NCBI GenBank assembly: GCA_017500625.1
Contig: JAFVYX010000117.1
Coordinates: 1-11,373, forward strand
Length of the DNA stretch: 11,373 nt
Reading direction: 5' to 3'
Source: Clostridia bacterium
GTDB lineage: Bacteria; Bacillota_A; Clostridia; Oscillospirales; CAG-272
Positions 1 to 6,507 of this stretch are shown here, piece by piece (the first letter of the stretch is position 1; each line of letters begins with the position of its first letter). A program made the translations under genes and the position numbers. The notes under the pieces are model-generated. The model was not told where the DNA came from and did no database searches. It saw only the letters and a program-made list of their open reading frames with translations.

Positions 1-1266
1 ACCGTTCATTTGAAGGCGGGAGACGGCGGCAACGGCGCCGTGGCCTTCCACCGTGAGAAGTACGTGTCGGCCGGTGGGCCGGACGGCGGTGACGGCGGCA
101 ACGGCGGTGACATCGTCTTCCGCGTTGACCCCGGCTCCAATACGCTTCTCGCCTTCCGCTATAAGCGCAAATTCGTGGCCGAGTCGGGTGAGAACGGCAA
201 GGGCGGCAAGCTTCACGGAAAAAGCGGCGCCCCCCTTATCGTCCTCGTCCCTCCGGGAACTCTCATCAAGGAGCCCGATACGGGGCGCATCCTTCACGAT
301 ATGTCCTATGAGGGCGACTTCACGGTCTGCCGCGGCGGCCGCGGCGGCTGGGGCAACCGCCACTTTGCCACCCCCACGCGCCAGATCCCGCGCTTTGCCA
401 AAAGCGGCACCCGCGGCGAGGAGCGCGATGTCCTTCTTGAGCTGAAGATGCTGGCGGACGTCGGTCTTGTCGGCTTCCCGAACGCCGGCAAATCCTCGAT
501 CCTCTCACGCATCTCAGCCGCCAAGCCCAAGGTTGCCAATTACCCCTTTACCACCCTTTCCCCGAACCTTGGCGTGGTGTCCACAGGTGGCGATGGCCAC
601 GGCTTTGTCGCTGCCGATATCCCCGGCCTTATCGAGGGCGCGGCGGACGGCCTCGGCCTCGGCCACGCCTTCCTCCGCCACGTTGACCGCTGCCGCCTCC
701 TTCTCCACGTGGTGGACGTGGCAGGCACCGACGGGCGCGACCCCACCGAGGACCTCGATGCCATCGATGCCGAGCTTCTTCGCTATAGCCCCGAGCTTTC
801 GGCACGCCCGCAGATCGTGGTGGCCAACAAGTGCGATTCCTTCCTCGAGGAGGAGGAGCACGTGCGCCGCTTTGAGGCGCGTGTCCGTGAGCTTGGCCGC
901 CCGCTGGTCTATACCAGCACCGTGACGGGAGAGGGCCTCTCCGAGCTTGTCCGCCTGACGGCGGAAACGCTGGCCACCCTGCCCGAGATCACGGTGTACG
1001 CCGATGAGGTCACCGCCGAGGAGCGCCTGACGCGCGGTGCGGGCGAGCGCACCACCACCGTCCGCCGCGAGAACCACACCTTCTTTGTGGAGGGCGAGTG
1101 GCTCCGCAACCTTCTCGGTCAGGTGAACTTTGAGGACCGCGAGTCGATTGCTTTCTTCCAACGGATCCTCCAGAAGGAGGGGGTCATCGACCTTCTCCGT
1201 GACAAGGGCATCGAGGAAGAGGATATCGTCAACATCTACGACTTCGAGTTTGAATTCCTGAACTGA
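1..1266 (+). CDS. obgE: Obg-family ribosome-assembly GTPase, 5' end outside window
   Basis: Obg is an essential GTPase that binds the large ribosomal subunit during assembly and is tied to (p)ppGpp and stress signalling. The reading frame is open from base 1, so the gene starts upstream; about nine residues are probably missing, and the TTG at 10 is not the start. Counting codons from base 1, residues 1-155 form the glycine-rich Obg fold (GDGGNG, GGPDGGDGGNGGD). The G domain follows, with P-loop GFPNAGKS at about 158-165, switch I YPFTTLSPNLG, G3 DIPG at 206, G4 NKCD at 276 and a G5-like STVTGEGL. The C-terminal OCT domain occupies about 352-421 (FFVEGEWL, EDIVNIYDFEFEF). All nucleotide-binding motifs look intact. 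A terminator follows the TGA stop directly. Identification is very secure. Confidence 0.97.
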   Translation, partial: TVHLKAGDGGNGAVAFHREKYVSAGGPDGGDGGNGGDIVFRVDPGSNTLLAFRYKRKFVAESGENGKGGKLHGKSGAPLIVLVPPGTLIKEPDTGRILHDMSYEGDFTVCRGGRGGWGNRHFATPTRQIPRFAKSGTRGEERDVLLELKMLADVGLVGFPNAGKSSILSRISAAKPKVANYPFTTLSPNLGVVSTGGDGHGFVAADIPGLIEGAADGLGLGHAFLRHVDRCRLLLHVVDVAGTDGRDPTEDLDAIDAELLRYSPELSARPQIVVANKCDSFLEEEEHVRRFEARVRELGRPLVYTSTVTGEGLSELVRLTAETLATLPEITVYADEVTAEERLTRGAGERTTTVRRENHTFFVEGEWLRNLLGQVNFEDRESIAFFQRILQKEGVIDLLRDKGIEEEDIVNIYDFEFEFLN

Positions 1267-1300
1267 AAAAAGAGAGCCACGGCAGTGGCTCTCTTTTTTT
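1267..1300 (+). terminator. Rho-independent terminator of obgE
   Basis: A perfect 10-bp stem (1271-1280 AGAGAGCCAC pairs with 1285-1294) with a GGCA loop is followed by a T run to 1300. The A run before the stem pairs with the T run, so the hairpin could also work on the opposite strand. It begins right after the obgE stop. Confidence 0.93.
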
Positions 1301-1374
1301 GCATCGGCTTTATCGCGTTATCGCCCCTATCGGTCTCCTTTTTACAATAGGAAACCGAAAAAGACAAAAAACTA

Positions 1375-1403
1375 TTGCAAATTGCGACGGCACGGTGTAT
1401 AAT
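1375..1403 (+). promoter_or_regulatory. Near-consensus sigma-A promoter with no gene downstream in its direction
   Basis: TTGCAA at 1375-1380, a 17-bp spacer and TATAAT at 1398-1403 make a near-consensus promoter firing rightward. Transcription would start near 1410 and run at once into the hairpin at 1411-1440, then antisense into the oxidoreductase gene. TTGCGA (1382-1387) and TCGCAA (1406-1411) form an inverted repeat around the -10 box, which could be an operator. No plus-strand gene follows. It may be a remnant, a very short RNA promoter or a chance match. Confidence 0.5.
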
Positions 1404-1410
1404 AATCGCA

Positions 1411-1440
1411 AAGAGAAAAGCCCCGTAGGGCTTTTTCTCA
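1411..1440 (-). terminator. Terminator of the oxidoreductase operon
   Basis: Read on the minus strand, AAAAAGCCC-TACG-GGGCTTTT forms a hairpin that starts at the stop codon of the second oxidoreductase gene and is followed by a pyrimidine-rich TTTTCTCTTT tail. The symmetric A and T flanks let it act in both directions, so it would also stop RNA from the promoter at 1375-1403. Confidence 0.75.
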
Positions 1441-2313
1441 AAGGGTGAAGCGGCGGACGGGCTCCTCCTTGCCGGAGGCAAGCGAGCGGTCGATCGCGTT
1501 CAGGATAAACACGGGCGCGACAAAGCTCTCAAGCGGCTCCTCCTGCTCACCGCCGCGAAGAAGCCGTGCAAACGTGGCAAACTCCTCGTAGGAGCAGCGG
1601 CCCAGCTCGTCGGAGGGCATCACGCTCGTTACGGGGCCGTCCCAAAGCTCGTGCGTGATCGCGTAGACGTAGTTTTTCTCGGTGAAGCGCCCCGTGACCG
1701 TGTATTCGGGATAGCGGAACGCCACGGTGATGACCCCGTCGGTGGGGAAGGCCGCAACCGCGGTCGGATAACGGCCAAACGCCTCACCTACCATCTCCAC
1801 GAGGTGCTGGGAATAGAAGAAGAAGTCGCCGTAATCGTTTTGCAGTGACACGGGGGCACGGACTTCGGCGCCCAGAGTTTTGCCCTCGGCACCGCTCGCA
1901 ACGCGCTCACGCGCCTCCTTCACGATCGAGGCGAATTTCAGCATCGAGCCGCCCGAAAGGCGCACGCCGTGCTTCTTGCAGAGGCGCGCCAGCGTCACCG
2001 CCTCGTCCTCGTCGATCGTAAAGGGCTTGTCGATGAACACCGCAGAAACGCTATCGAGGTAGGGGCGCACGTATTCCAAGTGGTGCTTGCCGTGGCGCGC
2101 TGTGACCACCACGCCGTCCACCTTGCCGACGGCGTCGTCAAAGTGATCCATTGTGGGAACGCCAAAGGCGTCGCGGAGCTTCTGCATCGCCTCGGTGTCG
2201 GCGCTGTACACGCCAACGACCTCAACGTCGGAGAGCTCGTCTCGCTCCTTGATGTGGGTAAGAAACGAGTTGGCGTGGGAATTCTCACAGCCAAGAATAA
2301 CGATCCTTTTCAT
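1438..2313 (-). CDS. Gfo/Idh/MocA-like oxidoreductase (atypical, 291 aa)
   Basis: Predicted NAD(P)-dependent dehydrogenase related to the Gfo/Idh/MocA family, whose members act on sugars and polyols; the substrate is unknown. The N-terminal half has a Rossmann-type pattern (MKRIVILG, VEVVGVYS, VDGVVVTARHGKHH) and the family's EKP position reads DKPF at about 95-98, with the usual lysine (K96). The canonical GxGxxG turn is absent: residues 8-13 read GCENSH. At 291 aa it is shorter than typical 330-390 aa relatives. ATG at 2313 was chosen over a longer upstream frame because it follows a GAGGGGGG ribosome site and leaves only a 10-bp gap after the upstream gene, whose TGA stop overlaps that site; translational coupling is likely. 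It could be an accessory or partner subunit rather than an independent enzyme. Confidence 0.8.
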   Translation of the reverse strand: MKRIVILGCENSHANSFLTHIKERDELSDVEVVGVYSADTEAMQKLRDAFGVPTMDHFDDAVGKVDGVVVTARHGKHHLEYVRPYLDSVSAVFIDKPFTIDEDEAVTLARLCKKHGVRLSGGSMLKFASIVKEARERVASGAEGKTLGAEVRAPVSLQNDYGDFFFYSQHLVEMVGEAFGRYPTAVAAFPTDGVITVAFRYPEYTVTGRFTEKNYVYAITHELWDGPVTSVMPSDELGRCSYEEFATFARLLRGGEQEEPLESFVAPVFILNAIDRSLASGKEEPVRRFTL

Positions 2314-2323
2314 CGTGCCCCCC

Positions 2324-3397
2324 TCAGAAGCGGACGGGCAGGGGAGTTTCCTTGTAGGCGTCCTCGCAGATTCCCACGATATCACGGCCCATCTCGGGCG
2401 TGATGATCAACTCCTCGGTGCCGTTCAGAACACCGTAGAGGTTGGCATAGAGCTTCGCCGTGCCAATGTCAAAGGCGTTGCCCTCAAAGCTGCCCTCCTC
2501 CTCGTGCGTCACAAGATTCTCGCGACAGTAGGTGGGGAGTCCCTCGGGGGTCTTCAAGGATTCAAAGATGACCTCGTGCGCGGGGTTCTCCTCGTCGGTG
2601 TAGTACTTCATCTTGAACCAGGTGCCCGTGTTGCACATATAAGCGCCGCGGGTGCCCGTCATCTTCAGGGTGTAGGTGGCGTAGGGGTCGTTCGAGTTGA
2701 TCTCCACGTCCACAAGGGGACGGCCGGGCGCCGTGAGGATCAGCTTGGCGCAGTCGTCACCGTCGCCGCTCGTCATGGCCGTGCCAAGACGCGAGAAGGC
2801 GAGCTTCGCCTCGGGATCGAAATCGAGGAAGCCGAGCGCGAGGCCGATCGGGTGCGGGCCGGTGTTGTAGGTGCCGCCCGCGCAGCACTTCTGCACGGTC
2901 TGCCAGTCCCAACGGCGCGAGAAGCCGTTGTAGCGCAGGTTGATCTGCTTCACCTCGCCGATGATGCCGCTGTGCATCACCTCGTAGGCCTTCTTCACAA
3001 AGGGAGCAAAGAAGGACTGCTGGAAGACGGCCAGCATAACGCCGCGCTCCTTGGCAAGGGCAATGATGTCGTCCGCCTCGGCGCGGGTGCGGCACATGGG
3101 CTTTTCGCACAGCACGTTAAAGCCGTGATCGACAAGATCGCGCGAAACGGGGTAGTGGTCATGGGAATACGAGGCGTTGACGACAAGGTCAACGTCCTTA
3201 AGCTCGAAGAGCTCGCGGTAGTCGGTCAGCGCACGGCAGCCGGGGTACTCGGCCTCGGCACGGACACGGCGCTCGGCGTCGGCCTCCACCACGTATTTGA
3301 CGGTAAAATGCTCGTTCGCCGGGCTCTTAAGATGTCTGCCGTGAATGTCACGGCCGCTTCGTCCTTGGCCGATGATGGCGATGTTCAGCTTTTTCAT
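2324..3397 (-). CDS. Gfo/Idh/MocA family oxidoreductase (357 aa)
   Basis: Predicted NAD(P)-dependent sugar or polyol dehydrogenase of the cytoplasm and first gene of a two-gene operon. The Rossmann fold begins MKKLNIAIIGQGRSG, giving GxGxxG at residues 10-15. The EKP motif with the family lysine is at 98-100 (K99). The segment GGTYNTGPHPIG holds the conserved catalytic-type histidine H182; the acidic position four residues before it is Asn178 here, a common variant. Length is typical. ATG at 3397 has an AAAGGAG ribosome site six bases upstream. It is divergent from an AraC-type regulator gene 125 bp away, which suggests substrate-controlled expression. The exact substrate (inositol, glucose-type sugar or sugar acid) cannot be read from the sequence. 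Confidence 0.92.
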   Translation of the reverse strand: MKKLNIAIIGQGRSGRDIHGRHLKSPANEHFTVKYVVEADAERRVRAEAEYPGCRALTDYRELFELKDVDLVVNASYSHDHYPVSRDLVDHGFNVLCEKPMCRTRAEADDIIALAKERGVMLAVFQQSFFAPFVKKAYEVMHSGIIGEVKQINLRYNGFSRRWDWQTVQKCCAGGTYNTGPHPIGLALGFLDFDPEAKLAFSRLGTAMTSGDGDDCAKLILTAPGRPLVDVEINSNDPYATYTLKMTGTRGAYMCNTGTWFKMKYYTDEENPAHEVIFESLKTPEGLPTYCRENLVTHEEEGSFEGNAFDIGTAKLYANLYGVLNGTEELIITPEMGRDIVGICEDAYKETPLPVRF

Positions 3398-3418
3398 AAG
3401 CAGCTCCTTTCGGTTGGT

Positions 3419-3449
3419 GCCCCTTTGGGGGCCTCTACCTTATATTATA
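3419..3449 (-). promoter_or_regulatory. Promoter -10 box and leader hairpin of the oxidoreductase operon
   Basis: On the minus strand, TATAAT lies at 3449-3444, placing the start of transcription near 3437. No good -35 match sits 16-18 bp upstream (TTCCTT at the 17-bp position), so activation by a regulator is plausible. A small GCCCC-CAAA-GGGGC hairpin (3432-3419) follows in the leader, just before the ribosome site at 3410-3404. Confidence 0.5.
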
Positions 3450-3489
3450 AAGCGTAGGAAAATGAAAAGGAATATCAAAAACTCAAACA

Positions 3490-3500
3490 TTGCATTGCAA
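3490..3500. promoter_or_regulatory. Dyad TTGCA-T-TGCAA in the divergent intergenic region
   Basis: A perfect 5-1-5 inverted repeat lies between the divergent oxidoreductase operon and the AraC-family gene, 23 bases before the regulator's start codon. It could be an operator or part of the regulator's own promoter. AraC-family sites are more often direct repeats, so the assignment is tentative. Confidence 0.3.
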
Positions 3501-3522
3501 ATGATGTACAACGGAGGGGAAT

Positions 3523-4317
3523 ATGGAAAATTTGGCGATCCACGCGGTCTTTGATAAGGACATTTTCTATAAGCACGCCTCGGACACCCCGGGCAAGGGG
3601 ACGCACGCCGCCCACACCCACAACCTTTGTGAGCTCATCTACCTTGTCCGCGGTGACGTCACCCACGTGACCGAGGACCGCAAATACAAGCTCACGCGCG
3701 GCGACCTTGTCCTCGTCCGACCCCAGCGCTATCATTTCCTCCGCATCGATTCGGATAAGGAGTATGAGCGCTACAATCTTCTCTTTGACCTTGATACCCT
3801 CGGCGTGCCGATCGCGCGTGAGGTCATGGAGCGCCGTGAGGTCATCAGTCTGGCCGATGCCCCTATGACGGCGGCGATCTTCTCGCGTATGGACGCCTGG
3901 AACAAGAGCATGAGTACCGAGCAGTTTGAGGAGGCGGCCAAGGTCCTGCTTGCCGAGCTGTTTTACGATCTTTCGCTGATGAAGACCGACGAGGAGCGCC
4001 GCTATTCCCAGCTCCACCCGATCCTCTCACGCGCCCTCGCCTACATCAACGAAAATCTCTTTACCGTCACCGACATCGCCGAGGTCGCGGGCGCCCTCTA
4101 CGTCACCGAGTCCTACCTTTTCCGCCTCTTCCGTATGAAGCTCAAGACCAGCCCGAAGCGCTACATCAACGAAAAGCGCCTCCTGGCGGCCGAAAGCCGT
4201 CTCCGTCTCGGCGAAAAGCCGAGCGAGGTCTACCTCGCCTGCGGCTTTTCCGACTACACGGCCTTCTGGCGGAGTTATAAGAAGTATTTTGGCGTTTCCC
4301 CCTCGGTGCGCCGCTGA
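3523..4317 (+). CDS. AraC family transcriptional regulator (264 aa)
   Basis: One-component regulator with an N-terminal cupin sensor and a C-terminal double helix-turn-helix DNA-binding domain. In the sensor, HTH at 31-33, Glu37 and His71 match the cupin pattern used to bind a small ligand or metal. From about residue 165 the AraC/XylS domain follows: first helix-turn-helix FTVTDIAEVAGALYVTESYL, then the second with VYLACGFSDYTAFWRSYKK and the typical end FGVSP. The length is usual for the sugar-responsive AraC/RhaS type. ATG at 3523 follows a GGAGGGG ribosome site. Its divergent position suggests that it controls the oxidoreductase operon and perhaps itself. A repeat element with a long terminator palindrome starts at its stop codon. 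Confidence 0.93.
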   Translation: MENLAIHAVFDKDIFYKHASDTPGKGTHAAHTHNLCELIYLVRGDVTHVTEDRKYKLTRGDLVLVRPQRYHFLRIDSDKEYERYNLLFDLDTLGVPIAREVMERREVISLADAPMTAAIFSRMDAWNKSMSTEQFEEAAKVLLAELFYDLSLMKTDEERRYSQLHPILSRALAYINENLFTVTDIAEVAGALYVTESYLFRLFRMKLKTSPKRYINEKRLLAAESRLRLGEKPSEVYLACGFSDYTAFWRSYKKYFGVSPSVRR

Positions 4318-4444
4318 ATTTTGGCATAACCGCAAAAGAAAAAGGAGCAATTGCTCCTTTTTCTTTTGCTATCGCGCTTCTTATGCGCTCGACGTACGCT
4401 TTGTACGCCTTCGGCATGAGAAACGCGATTTCTGCTCAAAATTC
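4316..4444. repeat. Structured 129-bp intergenic repeat, copy A (type I)
   Basis: This element shares the blocks GGCATAACC, a GGAGC/GCTCC terminator hairpin, CTATCGCG, an inner CGTAC/GTACG hairpin and TTTCTGCTC with the array at 8059-8392. Its ends form an inverted repeat: AATTTTGGCA (4317-4326) with TGCTCAAAATT (4432-4442). A second hairpin spans 4371-4429, with ATCGCG pairing CGCGAT at its base. It overlaps the last two bases of the regulator's stop and fills most of the gap to the convergent cyclophilin gene. Confidence 0.85.
4332..4369 (+). terminator. Long-palindrome terminator of the AraC-family gene, within repeat copy A
   Basis: Bases 4332-4350 are the exact reverse complement of 4351-4369, a perfect 38-bp palindrome centred on CAATTG. 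As RNA it folds into a 17-bp stem with an AAUU loop and ends in TTTTTCTTTT, so it can terminate transcription from either side. Confidence 0.88.
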
Positions 4445-4460
4445 CCACGCCGCGGCAAAG

Positions 4461-4498
4461 AAAAAAAGAAGCGCAGGCCTGCGCCTGCGCTTCTTTTC
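4461..4498 (-). terminator. Terminator of the cyclophilin gene
   Basis: Perfect 11-bp stem GAAGCGCAGGC (4468-4478) with 4483-4493 and a four-base loop. On the minus strand it is followed by seven T residues (4467-4461). It lies a few bases past the TAA stop of the PPIase gene and is separate from repeat copy A. Confidence 0.9.
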
Positions 4499-4501
4499 GT
4501 T

Positions 4502-4975
4502 TTATTCCTCGATCGTCACGCGCACCATTTTCATGTCGATGCGCGGGCGGTCATTGTAATCGGTGGCCACCATGGCGATCTCGTCCACCGTCTCCATGCC
4601 CTCCGTAACACGGCCGAAGGCGGCATACTGGCCGTCCAGGTGCGGCGCATCGGCGTGCATGATGAAGAACTGCGAGGAGGCCGAGTTCGGGTTGTAGGCA
4701 CGCGCCATGGAGATGACGCCGCGGGTGTGCTTCAGATCGTTTTGATAGCCGTTGGCGGCAAACTCACCGACAATGTTCTCGTCGGCGCCACCCATACCGT
4801 TGCCGAGAGGGTCGCCCCCCTGGATCATAAAGCCGGGGATCACGCGGTGGAAGATCAGCCCGTCGTAAAAGCCGCGGCGCACCAGCGCCAGAAAATTAGC
4901 CACCGTTTTGGGGGCGACCTCGGGATAAAGCTCGAGGCGAATGATGCCACCGTTTTCCATTTCGATCTTGACCAT
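4502..4975 (-). CDS. Cyclophilin-type peptidyl-prolyl cis-trans isomerase
   Basis: Cytoplasmic proline isomerase that speeds folding of other proteins; 157 aa, a single cyclophilin domain with no signal peptide. The family core FHRVIPGFMIQGGDP is at 42-56; Arg44, Phe49, Met50 and Gln52 match the catalytic-pocket residues of human CypA (R55, F60, M61, Q63). SSQFFI (100-105) and HLDGQYAAFGRV (112-123) are the other signatures. The position of CypA's tryptophan (cyclosporin contact) is His112, as in many bacterial forms. ATG at 4975 follows AAGGAG with a seven-base spacer. The gene appears to be monocistronic, divergent from the permease gene and convergent with the AraC-type gene. Confidence 0.95.
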   Translation of the reverse strand: MVKIEMENGGIIRLELYPEVAPKTVANFLALVRRGFYDGLIFHRVIPGFMIQGGDPLGNGMGGADENIVGEFAANGYQNDLKHTRGVISMARAYNPNSASSQFFIMHADAPHLDGQYAAFGRVTEGMETVDEIAMVATDYNDRPRIDMKMVRVTIEE

Positions 4976-4998
4976 GAGAATTCTCCTTTTTCTTGCTT

Positions 4999-5039
4999 TT
5001 AATAATTGCTTTGTCTCGGGAATATACTAATGCTATACG
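4999..5039 (+). promoter_or_regulatory. Candidate promoter(s) of the AI-2E family permease gene
   Basis: Two overlapping matches are visible: TTAATA (4999-5004), 18 bp, TATACT (5023-5028); and TTGTCT (5011-5016), 17 bp, TATACG (5034-5039) with an extended TGC before the -10. The second would start RNA almost at the ribosome site, so the first fits translation better. Confidence 0.5.
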
Positions 5040-5058
5040 ATGCTTGGGAGGTAACACT

Positions 5059-6105
5059 GTGGAGCAGCCGTCCTTGGATCTTCGGCGCCTTTCGGAGACG
5101 CTTCTTTTCCTCGTCCTTCTTCTTTTGGTCGGCTTTTTGGCCGTTCGCTATCTTCTGCCCGTGGCGTTTCCCTTTCTTCTTGGCTGGGGAGCAGCGCTCC
5201 TTTTGCGCCCCGCCGTCTTTCGGCTTTGCAAGCGCACGCGCTTACCAAGGCGCCTTGTCAGCGCCGTTACCGTGATCCTCCTACTTCTTGTCGGTCTTCT
5301 TCTGATCTATGCTCTCGTTTCGCGCCTGGCCCTTGAGGTGCGCGGTTTCTTTGCCTCGCTTACCGATCTTCCGTCGCTCCTTTCGGAGCTGCGTGCGATG
5401 CTGGAGGGCTCGCCCGTTCTTTCGTATTTCAGCGAATACGTCGAGGCGCTGCTTTTGCGCACCGTGGAGGCCCTGGCCTCGCGTGTGCCTGCCTTTGTGG
5501 GGGAGGCCGTGCTGACCCTGCCTGGAGTCGTTTTGTCGCTTCTCGTTTTCGCCGTGGCAACGGTCTATTTTTCCATGGACCTCGATCGGGTGCACGCCGC
5601 CGTCCGTGAGGTGCTGCCTGCGGGCCTTGCGCGCCGCCTTGGCGATCTCAGGGAGGGGGCCTTTCGCGTTGGGGGAGCGTATCTGCGCTCCTATCTCGTG
5701 CTGTCGGGCGCTATTTTTCTTGTGATGCTCCTGGGGCTCACCCTGCTCCGCGTGCGTTACGCCTTCTTCTTAGCGCTCCTCTTAACGGGGGTGGACATTC
5801 TCCCCGTCGTCGGCGTCGGTACGGTGCTCGTGCCCTGGGGGATCCTTTCGCTCGCGCTCGGAAACACGCCGCAGGGGATCGGGCTTTTTGCCCTCTTTGC
5901 CGTCAGCGAGGTCGTTCGGCAGGTGCTGGAGCCGCGGCTCCTCGGAAGCACGCTGGGAGTCCACCCGTTGACGTCACTCCTCTCGCTCTACCTCGGGGCG
6001 CGCCTTTTCGGGCTTTTCGGCGTGATCCTGGCCCCCTTTTTGGCGATCGGACTGCGCACGCTTTTTCGCTACCTTTGCGATAAAAACAAAAAACCCGTCA
6101 AATGA
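5059..6105 (+). CDS. AI-2E family transporter, YtvI-like integral membrane protein
   Basis: Polytopic membrane protein of 348 aa in the AI-2E/PerM permease superfamily. About seven to eight hydrophobic segments are seen: two near the N-terminus, one about residues 70-90, a soluble stretch of about 80 residues, then a run of C-terminal helices. The family signatures are DILPVVGVGTVLVPWG and EPRLLGSTLGVHPL followed by LGARLFGLFGVILAPFLAI. The size and style resemble YtvI, a sporulation-associated membrane protein, but the transported substrate is unknown and the AI-2E name should not be read as function. GTG at 5059 was chosen as start because GGGAGGT lies seven bases upstream; the open frame reaches 4993 without such a site. 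The stop codon lies inside the terminator hairpin of the convergent rpmB gene. Confidence 0.88.
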   Translation: MEQPSLDLRRLSETLLFLVLLLLVGFLAVRYLLPVAFPFLLGWGAALLLRPAVFRLCKRTRLPRRLVSAVTVILLLLVGLLLIYALVSRLALEVRGFFASLTDLPSLLSELRAMLEGSPVLSYFSEYVEALLLRTVEALASRVPAFVGEAVLTLPGVVLSLLVFAVATVYFSMDLDRVHAAVREVLPAGLARRLGDLREGAFRVGGAYLRSYLVLSGAIFLVMLLGLTLLRVRYAFFLALLLTGVDILPVVGVGTVLVPWGILSLALGNTPQGIGLFALFAVSEVVRQVLEPRLLGSTLGVHPLTSLLSLYLGARLFGLFGVILAPFLAIGLRTLFRYLCDKNKKPVK

Positions 6106-6111
6106 CGGGAT
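6084..6111 (-). terminator. Terminator of rpmB, overlapping the 3' end of the permease gene
   Basis: The hairpin CCCGTC (6094-6099) and GACGGG (6104-6109) with an AAAT loop is followed on the minus strand by TTTTTTGTTTTT. The plus-strand tail (ATTTCTG) is weak, so the hairpin mainly serves rpmB. The permease's last codons and TGA stop (6103-6105) lie within it. Confidence 0.88.
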
Positions 6112-6120
6112 TTCTGTTGG

Positions 6121-6306
6121 TCAGATGCGCTCGACCTTGCCCGAACGAAGGCAACGGGTGCAAACGTAAACGCTCTCGTGGCTACCGCCGACGATGGCCT
6201 TGACCTTGCGAATGTTGGGCTTCCAAGTACGGTTGGTCTTACGGTTCGAGTGGGAAACGTTGTGGCCGAAAGCGACGCCCTTTCCGCAAACACTGCATTT
6301 TGCCAT
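6121..6306 (-). CDS. rpmB: 50S ribosomal protein L28
   Basis: Small protein of the large ribosomal subunit, 61 aa, starting MAKCSVCGKG and ending with CTRCLRSGKVERI. Two CxxC pairs (KCSVC near the N-terminus, VCTRC near the C-terminus) are the zinc-binding C+ form of L28. The middle carries the family signatures VSHSNRKTNRTWKPN and the VKAIVGG stretch. ATG at 6306 is preceded by an AGGAGGT ribosome site; the longer frame upstream has no support. It is expressed alone from a strong extended promoter and has its own terminator, with no neighbouring ribosomal genes, which is usual for rpmB in Firmicutes. Confidence 0.97.
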   Translation of the reverse strand: MAKCSVCGKGVAFGHNVSHSNRKTNRTWKPNIRKVKAIVGGSHESVYVCTRCLRSGKVERI

Positions 6307-6320
6307 GACTGACACCTCCT

Positions 6321-6346
6321 GATCTGACCCCCAAAGGCAGGGGATC
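6321..6346 (-). other. Possible hairpin in the rpmB leader
   Basis: Between the transcription start (about 6380) and the ribosome site, GATC (6321-6324) can pair with GATC (6343-6346) and CCC (6328-6330) with GGG (6340-6342). The stem is short and bulged. Its role, if any, is unknown; a function in translation control of L28 is only a guess. Confidence 0.3.
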
Positions 6347-6386
6347 TCTATGTGCATTTTATTTGAATACAAATCACGCGAATGTT

Positions 6387-6415
6387 ATTATAGCACATTG
6401 CTTTCTAAAATGCAA
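6387..6415 (-). promoter_or_regulatory. Strong sigma-A promoter of rpmB
   Basis: On the minus strand, TTGCAT (6415-6410), a 17-bp spacer and a perfect TATAAT (6392-6387), preceded by TGC as an extended -10, give a strong promoter. Transcription would start near 6380, leaving a leader of about 75 nt. Confidence 0.88.
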
Positions 6416-6448
6416 GAGTTTTTTTCTGCTTTTTTCAAAAAATAGTTC

Positions 6449-6477
6449 TTGCAATCGTCTTCCGAGTATGATACAAT
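6449..6477 (+). promoter_or_regulatory. Promoter of the small Cys-rich protein gene
   Basis: TTGCAA (6449-6454), a 17-bp spacer and TACAAT (6472-6477) lie 30 bp before the start codon of the small gene, divergent from the rpmB promoter. Transcription would start near 6484, and a GAAAGGGG ribosome site follows. Confidence 0.82.
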
Positions 6478-6507
6478 AAAAGTAACCTAAAGAAAGGGGA
6501 AATACCA

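Noticed and set aside
514..1161. 215-codon minus-strand open frame opposite obgE
   Set aside because: It lies wholly within the conserved Obg G domain and OCT region and has no family match.
2153..3457. 434-codon plus-strand open frame opposite the oxidoreductase operon
   Set aside because: It is antisense to two clear Gfo/Idh/MocA genes. Its composition (Val, Gly, His-rich) is typical of a shadow frame, and no ribosome site supports it.
1374..3502. ATTGCAAAT present on both sides of the oxidoreductase module (1374-1382 and 3494-3502), as a possible shared operator or insertion duplication
   Set aside because: A shared 9-mer between two AT-rich gaps of this size is not rare by chance, and no longer flanking match or mobile gene is present.
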